A stretch of 64,000 nucleotides of DNA from Ciona intestinalis (lineage: Eukaryota; Chordata; Ascidiacea; Phlebobranchia; Cionidae): assembly GCF_000224145.3 (NCBI RefSeq), contig NW_004191291.1, forward strand, positions 1 through 64,000, given 5' to 3'. Each line of letters begins with the position of its first letter. The stretch's first letter is position 1. Under the pieces are notes generated by a model that saw nothing but the letters and a program-made list of their open reading frames with translations, made no database searches and had not been told where the DNA came from. Of this stretch, positions 12,652 to 23,900 are shown piece by piece. A program made the translations under genes and the position numbers.

Positions 12652-12955
12652 CGACGCCGTGGCATATTGGTTAGCGCGCCTGTCTGTAACCCAGAATGGG
12701 TTTATGGCTCGATGCTGCTACCATTGTGGGCGTATGTGTCCTTGGGCAAGACACTTCAGCAATTGCTCCAACCCCGTGGTCACTAATGGGTTGTTCAAAT
12801 TATTAGCCATACATAAAAAAATCCCAAAAAAGAATATTCAGCCACAAAGTAACATATACATGGTAACTCGTAAGCCGGCACGAGGTGTTAAACCCGTGTG
12901 ATAACGACTGTCATTTCCCGCCCACGCAAGGAGAAAGTAAGTTACTTTCATTCAA
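12652..12955 (+). mobile_element. tRNA-derived SINE, nearly complete
   Basis: The tRNA-like head (GCCGTGGCATATTGGTTAGCGCGC) is followed by a conserved body (GTGGGCGTATGTGTCCTTGGGC, CACTAATGGGTTGT, GGTAACTCGTAAGC, CACGAGGTGTTAAACCCGTG) and the tail GTAAGTTACTTTCATTCA. The same order recurs at 16832, 29829 (-), 33600 (-), 41260 (-) and 63622 (-). The layout fits the composite tRNA-like SINE described from Ciona (I recall the name Cics-1); the identity was not checked. Confidence 0.8.
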
Positions 12956-13080
12956 AGTACATTTGTAAATTCACATTGTTTAGCGCTTGGACCGTTTGTT
13001 GAATTGTAATTTTACACGTACGACTTTGTCATGGCTTAAAAACGTTTTTTTGTGAGTTTGTACAAACGGTAATGTGAGAC

Positions 13081-13325
13081 ACGTTATTGTGACGTCACAT
13101 TTTTTCGTGACGTTACACATTCCGTGACGTCACATTTTTTCGTGACGTCACATTTTTCGTGACGCCACATTTTCGTGTCGTCACATTTTTCGTGACGTCA
13201 TATTCATCTTGACGTCACATTTTTCGTGAAGTCAGATTTTTTATGACGTCACGAAGAGTATAAAATTCTCTTCAACTTCATATTTTTAAATTTTGATGAC
13301 GTCATCAAAATAACAATGACGTCAT
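13081..13325. repeat. CRE-like satellite, first block
   Basis: Repeats of the palindrome TGACGTCA spaced by short T-rich linkers (CATTTTTCG and variants), with a period near 17-18 bp. Several units are mutated (GACGTTAC, GACGCCAC, GTCGTCAC). It belongs to the same array as 14016-15310. Confidence 0.9.
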
Positions 13326-13404
13326 AATTAATTTTTTTAATATAGAATATTTCAGGAATGAACAAAAATATCCAAAAGTAATGCATTGCAAACTTAATCA
13401 GAAA

Positions 13405-13575
13405 TTATTTTTCTTTTGATGTATAAAATGTACTTCTAGCATGTTCATACAGGTAAATCTCATAAAGAGCCATTGGTGTCATTCTTTCGAACCTCCTAAT
13501 GATGGTGCTGTGGACAAACTTATTGTTTTCAGTGAATAAAGTAAATTGTGGTCTGTTGTATTTATCAACGAGGCT
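13405..13575 (-). CDS. Possible terminal coding exon of an unrecognised minus-strand gene
   Basis: Directly after a good acceptor on the minus strand (TTTGTGTTTTCTAG), an open frame of 56 codons begins SLVDKYNRPQFTLFTENN, contains HSTIIRRFERMTPMALYE and IYLYEHARSTFYT, and ends KEK-stop. It is long and well mixed in composition for such AT-rich DNA, which suggests real coding sequence. No upstream exon was joined with confidence; a candidate open stretch lies near 13665-13760. It could be the 3' part of the methyltransferase-like copy at 15440-15872, with the satellite in an intron, but I do not recognise the family. Confidence 0.3.
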   Translation of the reverse strand, partial: SLVDKYNRPQFTLFTENNKFVHSTIIRRFERMTPMALYEIYLYEHARSTFYTSKEK

Positions 13576-14015
13576 CTAGAAAACACAAATTCAATGACAA
13601 AACAAAGTAAATAACATGTTAAAAAAGCTTTGAAACATCAAACATAGTTCGAAATGTCCTCAGGATGATTCCCTCGATATTTTCATTGAAAGGAAGTAAA
13701 GTTTTCTCACTTGAATATCCTATTATAGATCCTATTCCTGCTGAATACAACATCAAATCTCGTTCAAAACGAAATATATATATATATATATATTTTACCC
13801 ATCAACTTTAGTACAAATATCATAAAAAGTGGTCAGGCAAAATGGTCATAAATTTTTGAAATTTTTTATTTTCAAACAGATTTGCTTATTTTGTACACAT
13901 AAACCACACTAATTAGAGTAATACAGTACCAGCTAGTTCAACAACTAAAAGCAAAGAAAACGCAAGCCTATATGTCCCAGTGTCCAATTGAGCTACTTTG
14001 TACAAAAATTCTGTT

Positions 14016-15310
14016 TTCGTGACGTCACATTTTTCGTGACGTCACATTTTCGCGACGTCACATTTCCGTGACGTCATATTTTTTCGTGACGTCACATTTT
14101 TCGTGACGTCACATTTTTTATGACGTCACATTTTTTATAACGTCACATTTTTTTGTGACGTCAAATTTTTTTGTGACGTCACATTTCCGTGACGTCATAT
14201 TTTTCGTGACGTCATTTTTTTGTGACGTCACATTTCCGTGACGTCATTTTTTTTGTGACGTCACATTTCCGTGACGTCATTTTTTTGTGACGTCATATTT
14301 TTCGTGACGTCATTTTTTTGTGACGTCACATTTCCGTGACGTCATATTTTTCGTGACGTCACAATTCCGTGACGTCATTTTTTTATGACGTCACATTTTT
14401 TTGTGACGTCAAATTTTTTTGTGACGTCACAATTCCGTGACGTCATTTTTTTGTGACGTCACATTTCCGTGACGTCATTTTTCTTGTGACGTCACATTTC
14501 CGTAACGTCATATTTTTCGTGACGTCACAATTCCGTGACGTCATATTTTTGTGACGTCACATTTCCGTGACGTCATATTTTTGTGACGTCACATTTTTAT
14601 GACGTCACATTTTTATGACGTCACAAAAATATGACGTCACTTTTTTATGACGTCACATTTTTTTCGTGACGTCACATTTTTTTGTGACGTCACATTTCCG
14701 TGACGTCATTTTTTTGTGACGTCACATTTCCGTGACGTCATTTTTCTTGTGACGTCACATTTCCGTAACGTCATATTTTTCGTGACGTCACATTTTTCGT
14801 GACGTCATATTTTCGTGACGTCACATTTTTTGACGTCACATTTTTGTGACGTCATATTTTTAGTGACGTCACATTTTTCGTGACGTTACATTTTTTTGAC
14901 GTCATATTTTTAGTGACGTCACATTTTTGTGACGTCACATTTTTGTGACGTCACATTTTCTATGACGTCATATTTTCTATGACGTCACATTTTCTATGAC
15001 GTCACATTTTCGTAACGTCATATTTTCTATGACGTCACATTTTCGGTGACGTCACATTTTCGTAACGTCACATTTTTTTATGACGTCTTATTTTTTGTGA
15101 CGTCACAGTTTCGTGACGTCACATTTTCGTGATGTTACATTTTTTGTGACGTTACATTTTTTGTGACGTCATATTTTTCGTGACGTTACATTTTCGTGAC
15201 GTCACATTTTCTATGACGTCACATTTTCGTAACGTCACATTTTTTCGTGACGTCACATTTTTTATGACGTGACATTTTCGTCATGTCATATCTCCGTGTC
15301 CTCACGAAAT
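14016..15310. repeat. CRE-like satellite, main block (TGACGTCA array)
   Basis: About 1.3 kb made almost entirely of TGACGTCA palindromes separated by CATTTTTCG-, CATTTCCG- or ATTTTTTTG-type linkers. By eye there are roughly 65 exact GACGTCA cores, plus variants (AACGTCA, GACGTTA). TGACGTCA is the consensus full cAMP-response element bound by CREB/ATF bZIP proteins. Variants cluster into sub-runs (for example alternating CATTTCCG and TTTTTTTG linkers at 14220-14480), which indicates higher-order expansion. Confidence 0.95.
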
Positions 15311-15439
15311 GTTATGTACATAGTGCGTTTAATTGTTGTGTTTTTGTGTATAAGACGAGATTAGGTTAGGGTATTGTGACGCCTGCAAAACTGCTGAACA
15401 CCACCATCGATCATACTATCGAGCGCCGGACACCAGGTT

Positions 15440-15872
15440 CCTATTGCCAGGCCAAAAAATAACAATAGGTACAGCACAATGAAAAAATGGATACAAAATA
15501 TCGGTTACTCAGTCAACTTCTTTCAAACGGTCAAACCAATGTATTGCCACTGCAACTGTGATAACATCGACACTACCATCATCACATGGTAGCTCCTCAG
15601 CAATCCCTTGCTTGTAAGTCACGTGAGCAAACTTGTTTTAAGATCTTGCTTGTTTAAGTTGATTCTCGCTAGGATCGATGGCTAGCACTTCATGAAAGTA
15701 GGGAGCAAATATATTTACTGATTGTCCACCACCGCATCCGACATCAAGTAAGAAAATCCAATTTCTTTTCCTTTAATTTTTCTAGTGCATCTTCAGCTAT
15801 TTGGGCAGGGTAGTGTGGTCGATACTTCTGGTAGTTTTGCGTAATTGATTTACTTTCGTAATATCTCAACAT
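15440..15872 (-). pseudogene. Broken SAM-dependent methyltransferase copy
   Basis: Read on the minus strand from an ATG at 15872, the translation gives MLRYYESKSITQNYQKY and RPHYPAQIAEDALEKL, then SAM-binding motif I LDVGCGGGQS, then FHEVLAIDPSENQLKQA (motif II acidic residue), then GIAEELPCDDGSVDVIT and AIHWFD (motifs III/IV). This is a class I methyltransferase of the Methyltransf_11 type. The copy has one frame change just before motif I and an in-frame stop after QARS. Similarity fades after the HWFD segment. No introns are visible within the aligned part, which fits a processed or degraded copy. The functional parent was not identified. Confidence 0.7.
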
Positions 15873-15902
15873 TTTGTAGTATCTAACATATATAACAATT
15901 AA

Positions 15903-16019
15903 ACAATCTATGGGAGTCGTAAGAATATGGTTTTATAATTCTTTAATGTTCTTTGTTTACTACCCAAATGAGACGAGAAAATTAAATGAAAAGGTGTCCC
16001 ATCTTCCCCATCCTTCTAT
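15903..16019. mobile_element. Half copy of short MITE family A
   Basis: The right half of the family A consensus (CTATGGGAGTCGTAAGAA, GTTCTTTGTTTACTACC, GGTGTCCCATCTTCCCC) without its left terminus. Confidence 0.65.
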
Positions 16020-16132
16020 ATATTTTACAGTTCACGGGGAAATGGCTACTTTGAAACCGTTCATCGACTTAGTAGAAACTATTTCGGTGATCTCTTACTT
16101 TGACTTGCTGCTACACTTTTTATACTATTTAT

Positions 16133-16322
16133 ATAGTAGGGTGGGGAAAAATGGGACACCTTTAGCACAAATAACCTCAAAATATCCCGATTGTGTTTGA
16201 AACAGTTAACTACGGGAGTCGTGGGAACACGATTTTATAATTATTTGAATTTTCTTTGCTCACCACAAAATGTGACGAAAACTATAGAATGATAGAGTGT
16301 CCCATCTTTCCCCACCCTACTA
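16133..16322. mobile_element. MITE family A, full copy
   Basis: About 190 bp with terminal inverted repeats GTAGGGTGGGGAAAAATGGG and CCCATCTTTCCCCACCCTAC, flanked by TA on both sides as for a TA-duplicating element. The interior is non-coding, with the signatures GGGAGTCGTGGGAACACG and TTCTTTGCTCACC. This is the reference copy for the family in this window. Confidence 0.85.
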
Positions 16323-16499
16323 TGTGGCTTATATTGATTACTATTCCATTGAAGATATAAAAACAATAACAAATCAGAGGATTTGTGCCGAACATTTTAC
16401 CGCCATTTTTACTGAGAATCACCTTTCCACCAATAAAACTAGCGATAAAACGTTCAGTAAATGCCAAAATCGTTATTTTTTTATACCTTAATAGAATAG

Positions 16500-16694
16500 T
16501 TATCAATGTTAATACTTTAAATAGCATGGAAAGTCCAAAAACAGTAATTGGCGTTGGCGCGTTATATAAAGCCGTGATAATACTGTCGAATAATTCTGTA
16601 ACATTATCTTCCTGATTATTATTAAATCAGGGTCCGTAAAAGATTAAAAAAAGGTGTCATCTGACAAAGTGTCCCATCTTTCCCGCCCTACTAT
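16500..16694. mobile_element. Right-hand part of a B-type element
   Basis: Matches the right end of the longer element at 42436-43735 (AAGCCGTGATAATACTGTCG, GGGTCCGTAAAAGA, CTGACAAAGTGTCCCATC, CCCTACTATA). Confidence 0.65.
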
Positions 16695-16831
16695 ATAGTT
16701 AATGGGTACTGTTCGATAATGAGTATTCTTCCAAACAAATGCTTTTCTGTTGCAACAATCCAGTTGTTCCTTAATCCCTTTTATGACGCAATAACTCCAC
16801 ATATGAATTGCTACTATGTCGTAACAAATAA

Positions 16832-17145
16832 TCGGCACCGTGGCATAGTGGTTATCGCGCCTGCCGGTAACCCATAGGTAATGTGTTCAAGGCTCGTTCC
16901 TGCTACCATTGTGGGCGTATGTGTCCTTGGGCAAGATACTTAATGGCAATTGCTCCAACCCAGTGGTCACTAATGGGTTGTCCAAATTACCAGTCATACA
17001 TAAAAAAAAAATTTTTTAATCTCTCAAAAAATAATCACCCATAAAGTAAAATACATGGTAACTCGTAAGCTGGCACGAGGTGTTAAACCCGTGTGATAAC
17101 GACTGTCGTTTACCGGCCACGCGAGGATAAAGTAAGTTACATTCA
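16832..17145 (+). mobile_element. tRNA-derived SINE, nearly complete
   Basis: Same head, body and tail as the copy at 12652 (CACCGTGGCATAGTGGTTATCG, GTGGGCGTATGTGTCCTTGGGC, CGTAAGCTGGCACGAGGTG, GTAAGTTACATTCATTCA). A short head-only fragment of the family lies at about 17775-17815. Confidence 0.8.
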
Positions 17146-17149
17146 TTCA

Positions 17150-17983
17150 TATTGTGTTTATATAACTGGTCGTAGTAATCGATCTATAGCATATTGTGAG
17201 GTGAGATAGAATACGTCATAACACCTATATCCCACATTTGACGATATTTAAAGTCGCGAGCTGCAAACATATAATCTTGTACCTGTTCTTGCAACCAAAG
17301 CTGTAAACTCTGTTACCATGCGGATTAAATGATAGCTGTCAAAACAAATGGTTGACTTCTTTATTTAAGAAACACAAGGGCAAAGGGACGATACGACAAA
17401 GAGAGGACGCAAAAGCCAAGATATATAGGACGCAAGTTTTTTATAAAACACTTGTGAAACATAAAATCTGTGCAACATAAAATCTAAAGGACGTAACTTC
17501 GAAATGCATTTATGCTATCCATGTGACTGGAGAAGTAATAGGCCAAGGGAAGACCGTACAAACAGGCCAACAGGAAATTGCGAGTTTAACAGTAAAGCAA
17601 CACAATCATTGCCACGACATTACCACACTATACGGTAACTGTAAACATTATTTTTACCTAAACATTATAATTAGATAATTTACATTAACCCTCTAAAACT
17701 GAATAATTACCACTTTACTAACATTTATTAAAAATTTCCGAATACCAAGCGTTTAATTTCTTTTCATTTTTATAATTTGGTGCTGTGGCACAGTTGGTTA
17801 GTGCGCATGCCCAGGTTACATTAATTTATAAAAGTGTGAAAATTGCTTAACAGCACCTTTTTAATTATTTGTGTTGTGCTTTAAACTTCCATCTTAGCCC
17901 ACCATACTAGTTTGCCCTTTTTAGATTAATATTTGGTTTTGAAGCCTAAATATTTAAACTTGGAATTAACATCTAAATATTCA
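17150..17983. other. Spacer downstream of the channel gene
   Basis: Apart from the SINE head fragment near 17775-17815, no coding exon, RNA gene or clear repeat was seen. Polyadenylation of the channel gene must lie here; an ATTAAA variant (minus strand) sits near 17859-17864. Confidence 0.5.
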
Positions 17984-20900
17984 TTATGAATTTCCGGCTT
18001 CGTCTCCTTTTGTGTCACTGTTGTTGGATGATATTCGTTTACGATTTGGCTAGAAACAAAACAGTATTAAAACATCACAATAATACAAGAGGTTACAAGT
18101 TCGGTATGTCACTTGAACTGTAAAGATACCACTGTAGAGTAAGCAGAGCATAAAGATACCAAATCCCAATTACATTATGTAGCTGCCTACTCTACCAATT
18201 ATCTCATACACTGAAGCCACACAGCAGTTTACCTTAATTCTTAATCCCTCCACAGACTTTCCCATTTCTTCCCGAAGTCTGTTCATATCATCTGCATTTA
18301 AAAATGTCATGTCTGACAAGATTTCCCTCGTCCACTTGCCCAGCTCTTTGCGACCAGTCAATGTAACTAGAAGTTCAAATGCATAAAGTGAATGAATATT
18401 ATTTATAATTTATTAGAAGTGAAGTCAAAAGTATTAGGCACAAAGTTTCTTTACTGTTTTACTAGACTTTACTGTTTTTACCAAAAACTATGATAAAGAA
18501 ACTAAAAAAATAGAATATACCTTCGTCAATATCTTCTATAGCAAGATCTTCTTCAATTATTGATGGAAGATGTTTTAGTCGGAAGGCAGAGGAAGATTCT
18601 TATGGAAAATAATATGTAGGTGTAGAAAGAGACAACGATTATGAACGTAACATATCTATCCTTGCGTGGCAGGGAATGACAGTCGTTATAACACAGGTGT
18701 GTGTCTTGTTTCACTTACCACGTGCATGCATATAAATTATCTCACATGTAATTCTGTGAATGATTTAAAAATACATATTTATTGGTATTGCCCCCAAATG
18801 TATATGCACATATTCTTTGGGTAAAACATTTCACTTTTAAACCTTACCGCCCGAACCAAAGAACTATAGTCATCATAACTGAGTTTTTAATTCAATAAAT
18901 AATAGAAATTACCGCAACTGGTAATCATAATATTCTCACCTTTGATGTTTTGCTAGTATGATTAAATTTACCTTTTGTGGTGTTTCCTGTCTGTATTTTT
19001 GAAGTGTTTCCTTGTTCTCTTGGTGGAGAGAGCAATGCTGGATCAAGTCCCATCACCCCGGTTGCCATGGAAACAGCTGAAAACAATAATTTGTACTTAA
19101 TTAAATAATTTAACAAAGAACAATTCAAACTAATATCTTCTTTAATTTTTACTGCTGACGCTAAACCAACTGCTTTACTTGAATGCTATTCATTAAATTA
19201 TTTCAATGTACGAAAAGGCAATATTTTTATTAAACATAGCATACATACGCACCAGCAACAACAGACGAACCACTTCCTGTCGACCATTTTTTGGCAGGAA
19301 GTTTTAAATCGTTTGATTTTTTTGATATTTTTCTTGCACTACTTTTACCGCTAGTTGTGTTTTCTCTGTTATAACACTGAAATACAACAACTGGTTTATT
19401 CATGATTGGTTCAGCTTCCTCTTTAAAAACTCACACTGCTTTAGGTTTTATTTTTGTCCATTTAATAACAGAAAAAAATCCTCATTTTTTACTTTTTCTG
19501 TTTTGTACATGTATGTATGTGTAATGGTGATGAGAAGTATGATAGGAAAGTTATAATATATGCTCAATCATTAAAGCTTTAATCTCATGTATTTTAATGT
19601 TACAAAATAATTGTTCTCATCATAAACCTGTACCATGAAATTGTATTGCAATTAAATATCTTAATAAATGTAATAGAATACAAAAAAAACTTAATGGTAC
19701 TATTCCACATATTTCTGACTTACCTCTTTATCTCGCTGTTTTGCTTCTGTCTCATCGTTATAAATAGCATTAGATAATTCAACCACTACAGCTGATATCA
19801 CATTTAACACCAACATTTGCATGAATGTGTAAAAGAAGATAAAATAGATGCATGAATACACGCTGACTTCATCCATTATATAATGCATCATCTGTAGTGG
19901 ATTAAACACATTTGATTAAAAACGTTTGAACCATTTTTATTAGGGTAAAAACCACATATAAAATATAGTTCGTTAAATTCTGTTAATAAAAAGCTCATGT
20001 CATTAACTTTTACACCATAATAGCGTTTACGTTTATTATTAGCAATCCACGGTATAGCAAAGTAGATGTTCTAAGCTCACGATGATTAAAAACGTAGGAA
20101 TTTACACATGGATTCATTGCATCATAATAGCATTTGTTTAACCTGTCAATTAAGGGTGGCATAATAGCAATTTACATGTCAAATATTTTTGTCATAAAAG
20201 TGACTGGCACAGTCATTATTTAGCCTGTGATAGTTTAAAATATAACATCATCACTGAGATCAGCACCAGTCACCAATGTCTAGCATAGGTTGCAATCAAT
20301 ACTAAACTCTATAGAATACTATAGTTTGCAAATCTCACTTTATGCCAGCTTGATCCAAGACTTATTTGAAACAACGTCAACAAACTACATCCCAAGTTTT
20401 CAAATCCATGCTGACATAGGGAGACTCCAGATGGTAAAACATTGTCGGAGTTAAGAGCTGTAAGTCAAAATAAATTTGCTAATCCATATCTTGTTAGAGA
20501 AGATTGAACTGAACAAAACAAGAAAAATAAGGGAAATGATTAGTGATAGTTGTTAACCTGATTAATACACTATGACTACAACAATATGGAAGATTGCCAT
20601 TTAACATGCTGTCATTATGTGCACCAGGTAATTTTAAAAGTATGGTTTATTCCAATTAAGATCAAAAATACATACATCCAAAACATTCCATTCCCACCAC
20701 CCCATATGTGTAGAATGCGATGCATATCACGCATAGAAGTGTTATAAGTGGTGGAGCAATTCTTCGTAACCAATGAAACATGGAGGAGGATTTTCTGTTT
20801 TGTAATAAAATAAAATAATATTCAGATTGTTGGTAATCATTTAGAAGTATGACACTAATTTTGTTGTCCTAAAATGTTTACCTAAATTCATGAACTAAAA

Positions 20901-23900
20901 GTCTCCCAAATGCAGACCCCTCTTGCAAATTTTAAGACGGTAAAACAAATTGCACAACAAGTTATACTGCCAGTCCACCGTTGTTTTATGTCTGTACATA
21001 TCAACACAAGTTTATATTATTTAGTGTTGACTCACTTTTTGAAACAAGCCAAACGGATGATCATGGAAAGTTGTCCGATCACTTGTGCCCAACCATCAAC
21101 AGGGTAAGGTGTCGTGAAAAGATATATTGTGGTTGCTACAGCAACAACAACCATGGTAACATGCAAGAGCATCTCTTGCAACATGTAAGAAACACCCAGT
21201 GCTATGAACTATGTTGAAAAGGGGAGGGTTAGGCTTTTAACTTATATAATTCATATATGCAAAAATTGTAAAATATTTAATATATAATCATACAAAGAAA
21301 GATAGTAAATTAATTTCTTCACATATTTAGTTTCTGTAAATTTCTTTAAAAGTTTTTTTCATATATATAAAATTATGATTATTTTTAATTTTCGGTGTAA
21401 TGTGGTGAGTTGTGATGAACAGTTTAATATAATTTGTTGCACCTTTCAGTAAAAACTAAAAACGAAACACTTTTTAATTTACCATAATCAAAGGAAAACA
21501 TAAAATTCTTATTTATAATGGTAGGCTATTATTAAAACATGTTTAAATTATACAACTTTGAAAAAACCAGGATATGTCACCTGAATAACAGTTTCTATGG
21601 TTATAAGAACAAGAAGGGTCACTTCGGCAATATTAGTGATCTTAGTTGTGATGTCCTGCATTCCCCACCAGTAAAGTGAGAATGGGAGTACATATAAAGT
21701 GTTGATAGCAATGGAAAAATATGAAACATATTTATTGTTGCACCACATCCAGCACAGTGATGTTATTTTCTGAAATGTTAAAATAAATATGATATATATA
21801 TATATAAATAAACCTAAACAAAATTTTAAAAAAATACTAAAACTTGATAATAATTTCTCACCTGGCGCAATCTTGTAAAACATATTATGTATTTATTTTC
21901 AGAACAGTTTAAATTGTCACTTCCACTTCTACGGGGTTTTGATTTTTCCACTGTGAACTGCAATGGGGCAATAAATTAAATACAAATTGAACCAATAAAT
22001 AAATTCTTTTAAAACTTATTTTGTTTACCTAGCCCACCAAGGCTACATCAGAGAATGTGTGTTATGAATCCTACACCACCTGTCCCTTACTAGCTACCAC
22101 CTATCTAAAGATAATTAGTTTTTCTGTACAACCACCAATGACTTCTGGTTTGGATTAACTATTGTGTCTTCCCAAATGGGAGGAATGATAGCAGCATATA
22201 TCTTACAATCGTGCTACTACTGCTACAACAGAATTTTTTAACAAAGTATAAAATTTGTTAAAATTACTACATATAAATACCTATTACCTGCATAACATTT
22301 GGAAGATAGAAAAATTCCACAATGTTAATCGCCCAATAATCATCTTCACTTGAGCTACTACTATATCTGTCATTTGTGACATCATTTTTGGATAACTCTT
22401 TGAGCTTTCGGAATCTTTTGTTGATTTCAGATGATGAAGCTTTTGGTCGAAGACAGCGCATAACACTGAACAAAACATAAATTAATTTATCTGAATATCA
22501 TGTGGTCAAACTGACAGCTGTAAAACAAACTATATATAAGATATGTCGGCCCAGGGTTGAAATATTAGGGCAATAGCTATCATGATTAGAAGTTCCTTCA
22601 GATGACAAAAGCAGATAAGTTTAATTAAATCTATGGCAACTAGAGTTTAAAGTATCCAGTAAACTTGAAATATTTAATGAGCTTCTGGAAATTCTAGTTG
22701 AAATGAAGACTTGTATTGAAAAAGTAGAAATTATTTAAAACAATTTACTACATATTTAGAAAAAAAAGTGTTCCCAAACCTATAAGGAAATAATAATTGA
22801 AAAAAAATGGTCATAGGTAATTATCTTAATAACCATCTCACCCTTTCCATTGATCAAAGTCAATGAAACCATCATTGTTACGATCAAGAATTTCAAATGC
22901 TTTCACCAAACATTGCCTCTCGTGGTGACGTTCTTCTTTTACATGATTCTTGTTTGCTTTGACATAAAAATCATATATTTGTGCAACCAAGATTGCATAC
23001 AAGATGATCTGAATGCAAAAGTAAACATTCATGTTATAATGACTCTCCTTGCACCACCACACAAGGATGAATAAGTACATTCATTTATGTAACACAGTCT
23101 ATTTATTTGTGCTAATCGGCAACTGCTAGAACCTAGTAGTCTTTTGTGACTTGTCTTGTCATTTAGTAAATGGCTGACAATTTATCACAATTTCTGCATA
23201 AAAATAATCACTCATAAATATACATATGTGGTAACTCAAAGGCGGGCACAGGGTGTATGAACTAGAACACTGGCTTATATTTTACTTATGGGTCCCAATT
23301 TAAAAGTGGGTCCCAATTTTAATTGCTTTTATTATCACTGTTATTTAAGTTAATTCGAAGCATTTGGTTATATTGCTTACAAAACATGTTTGATTGTTTT
23401 ACAACTTGGGCCACCAAAGTTTTGCTATTAACTTATGCTTCATACTTGGCTGTTTGGTGCTTCTCAAAAAAGCACTGACATAACATGTATGATGTATCAA
23501 AACAGGTTTTAGCAGAAATGTAATACGGAACAGTGAAACATCTTATTATTCATTGTGATGTAAGCATCTAATCAATAAAAGTATTAAATTTATCAAGGAG
23601 TAAATAAACAAATGTAACTTATATCGCGCGTCGTAAACGGTAGTCATATATTATATATAACTTGTTCTATTTTCATCATCATTGTGGCAATTTGGATAAT
23701 CACATAAGGGAACACTTGGTTTGAACAATTACCGCTAAATGTTTTGCCAGGGACTCATACACCCATAGCAGTGGCTTCTAGCATAGAATGCTCTAACAAC
23801 GATGGCGTCAAAAATAGCAAAAAGAATAAGTTGTTTTTCTAATGTTCTTCTGATCAGCCCAAGTTATTTGTATTTTGCTTCTTTGTGGTTATTATTTAAT

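Noticed and set aside
13081-15310. CRISPR-like array
   Set aside because: Repeats are only 8-10 bp with T-rich near-identical linkers and a 17-18 bp period; this is eukaryotic satellite DNA.
12652-17145. tRNA-like sequences as possible functional tRNA genes
   Set aside because: They are followed by the same non-tRNA body and tail in every copy, lack a paired acceptor stem, and are dispersed. This is a SINE family.
20910-21217. Plus-strand open frames of 65-78 codons
   Set aside because: They are antisense shadows of the channel exon at 21036-21208, whose minus-strand reading is in phase with its neighbours.
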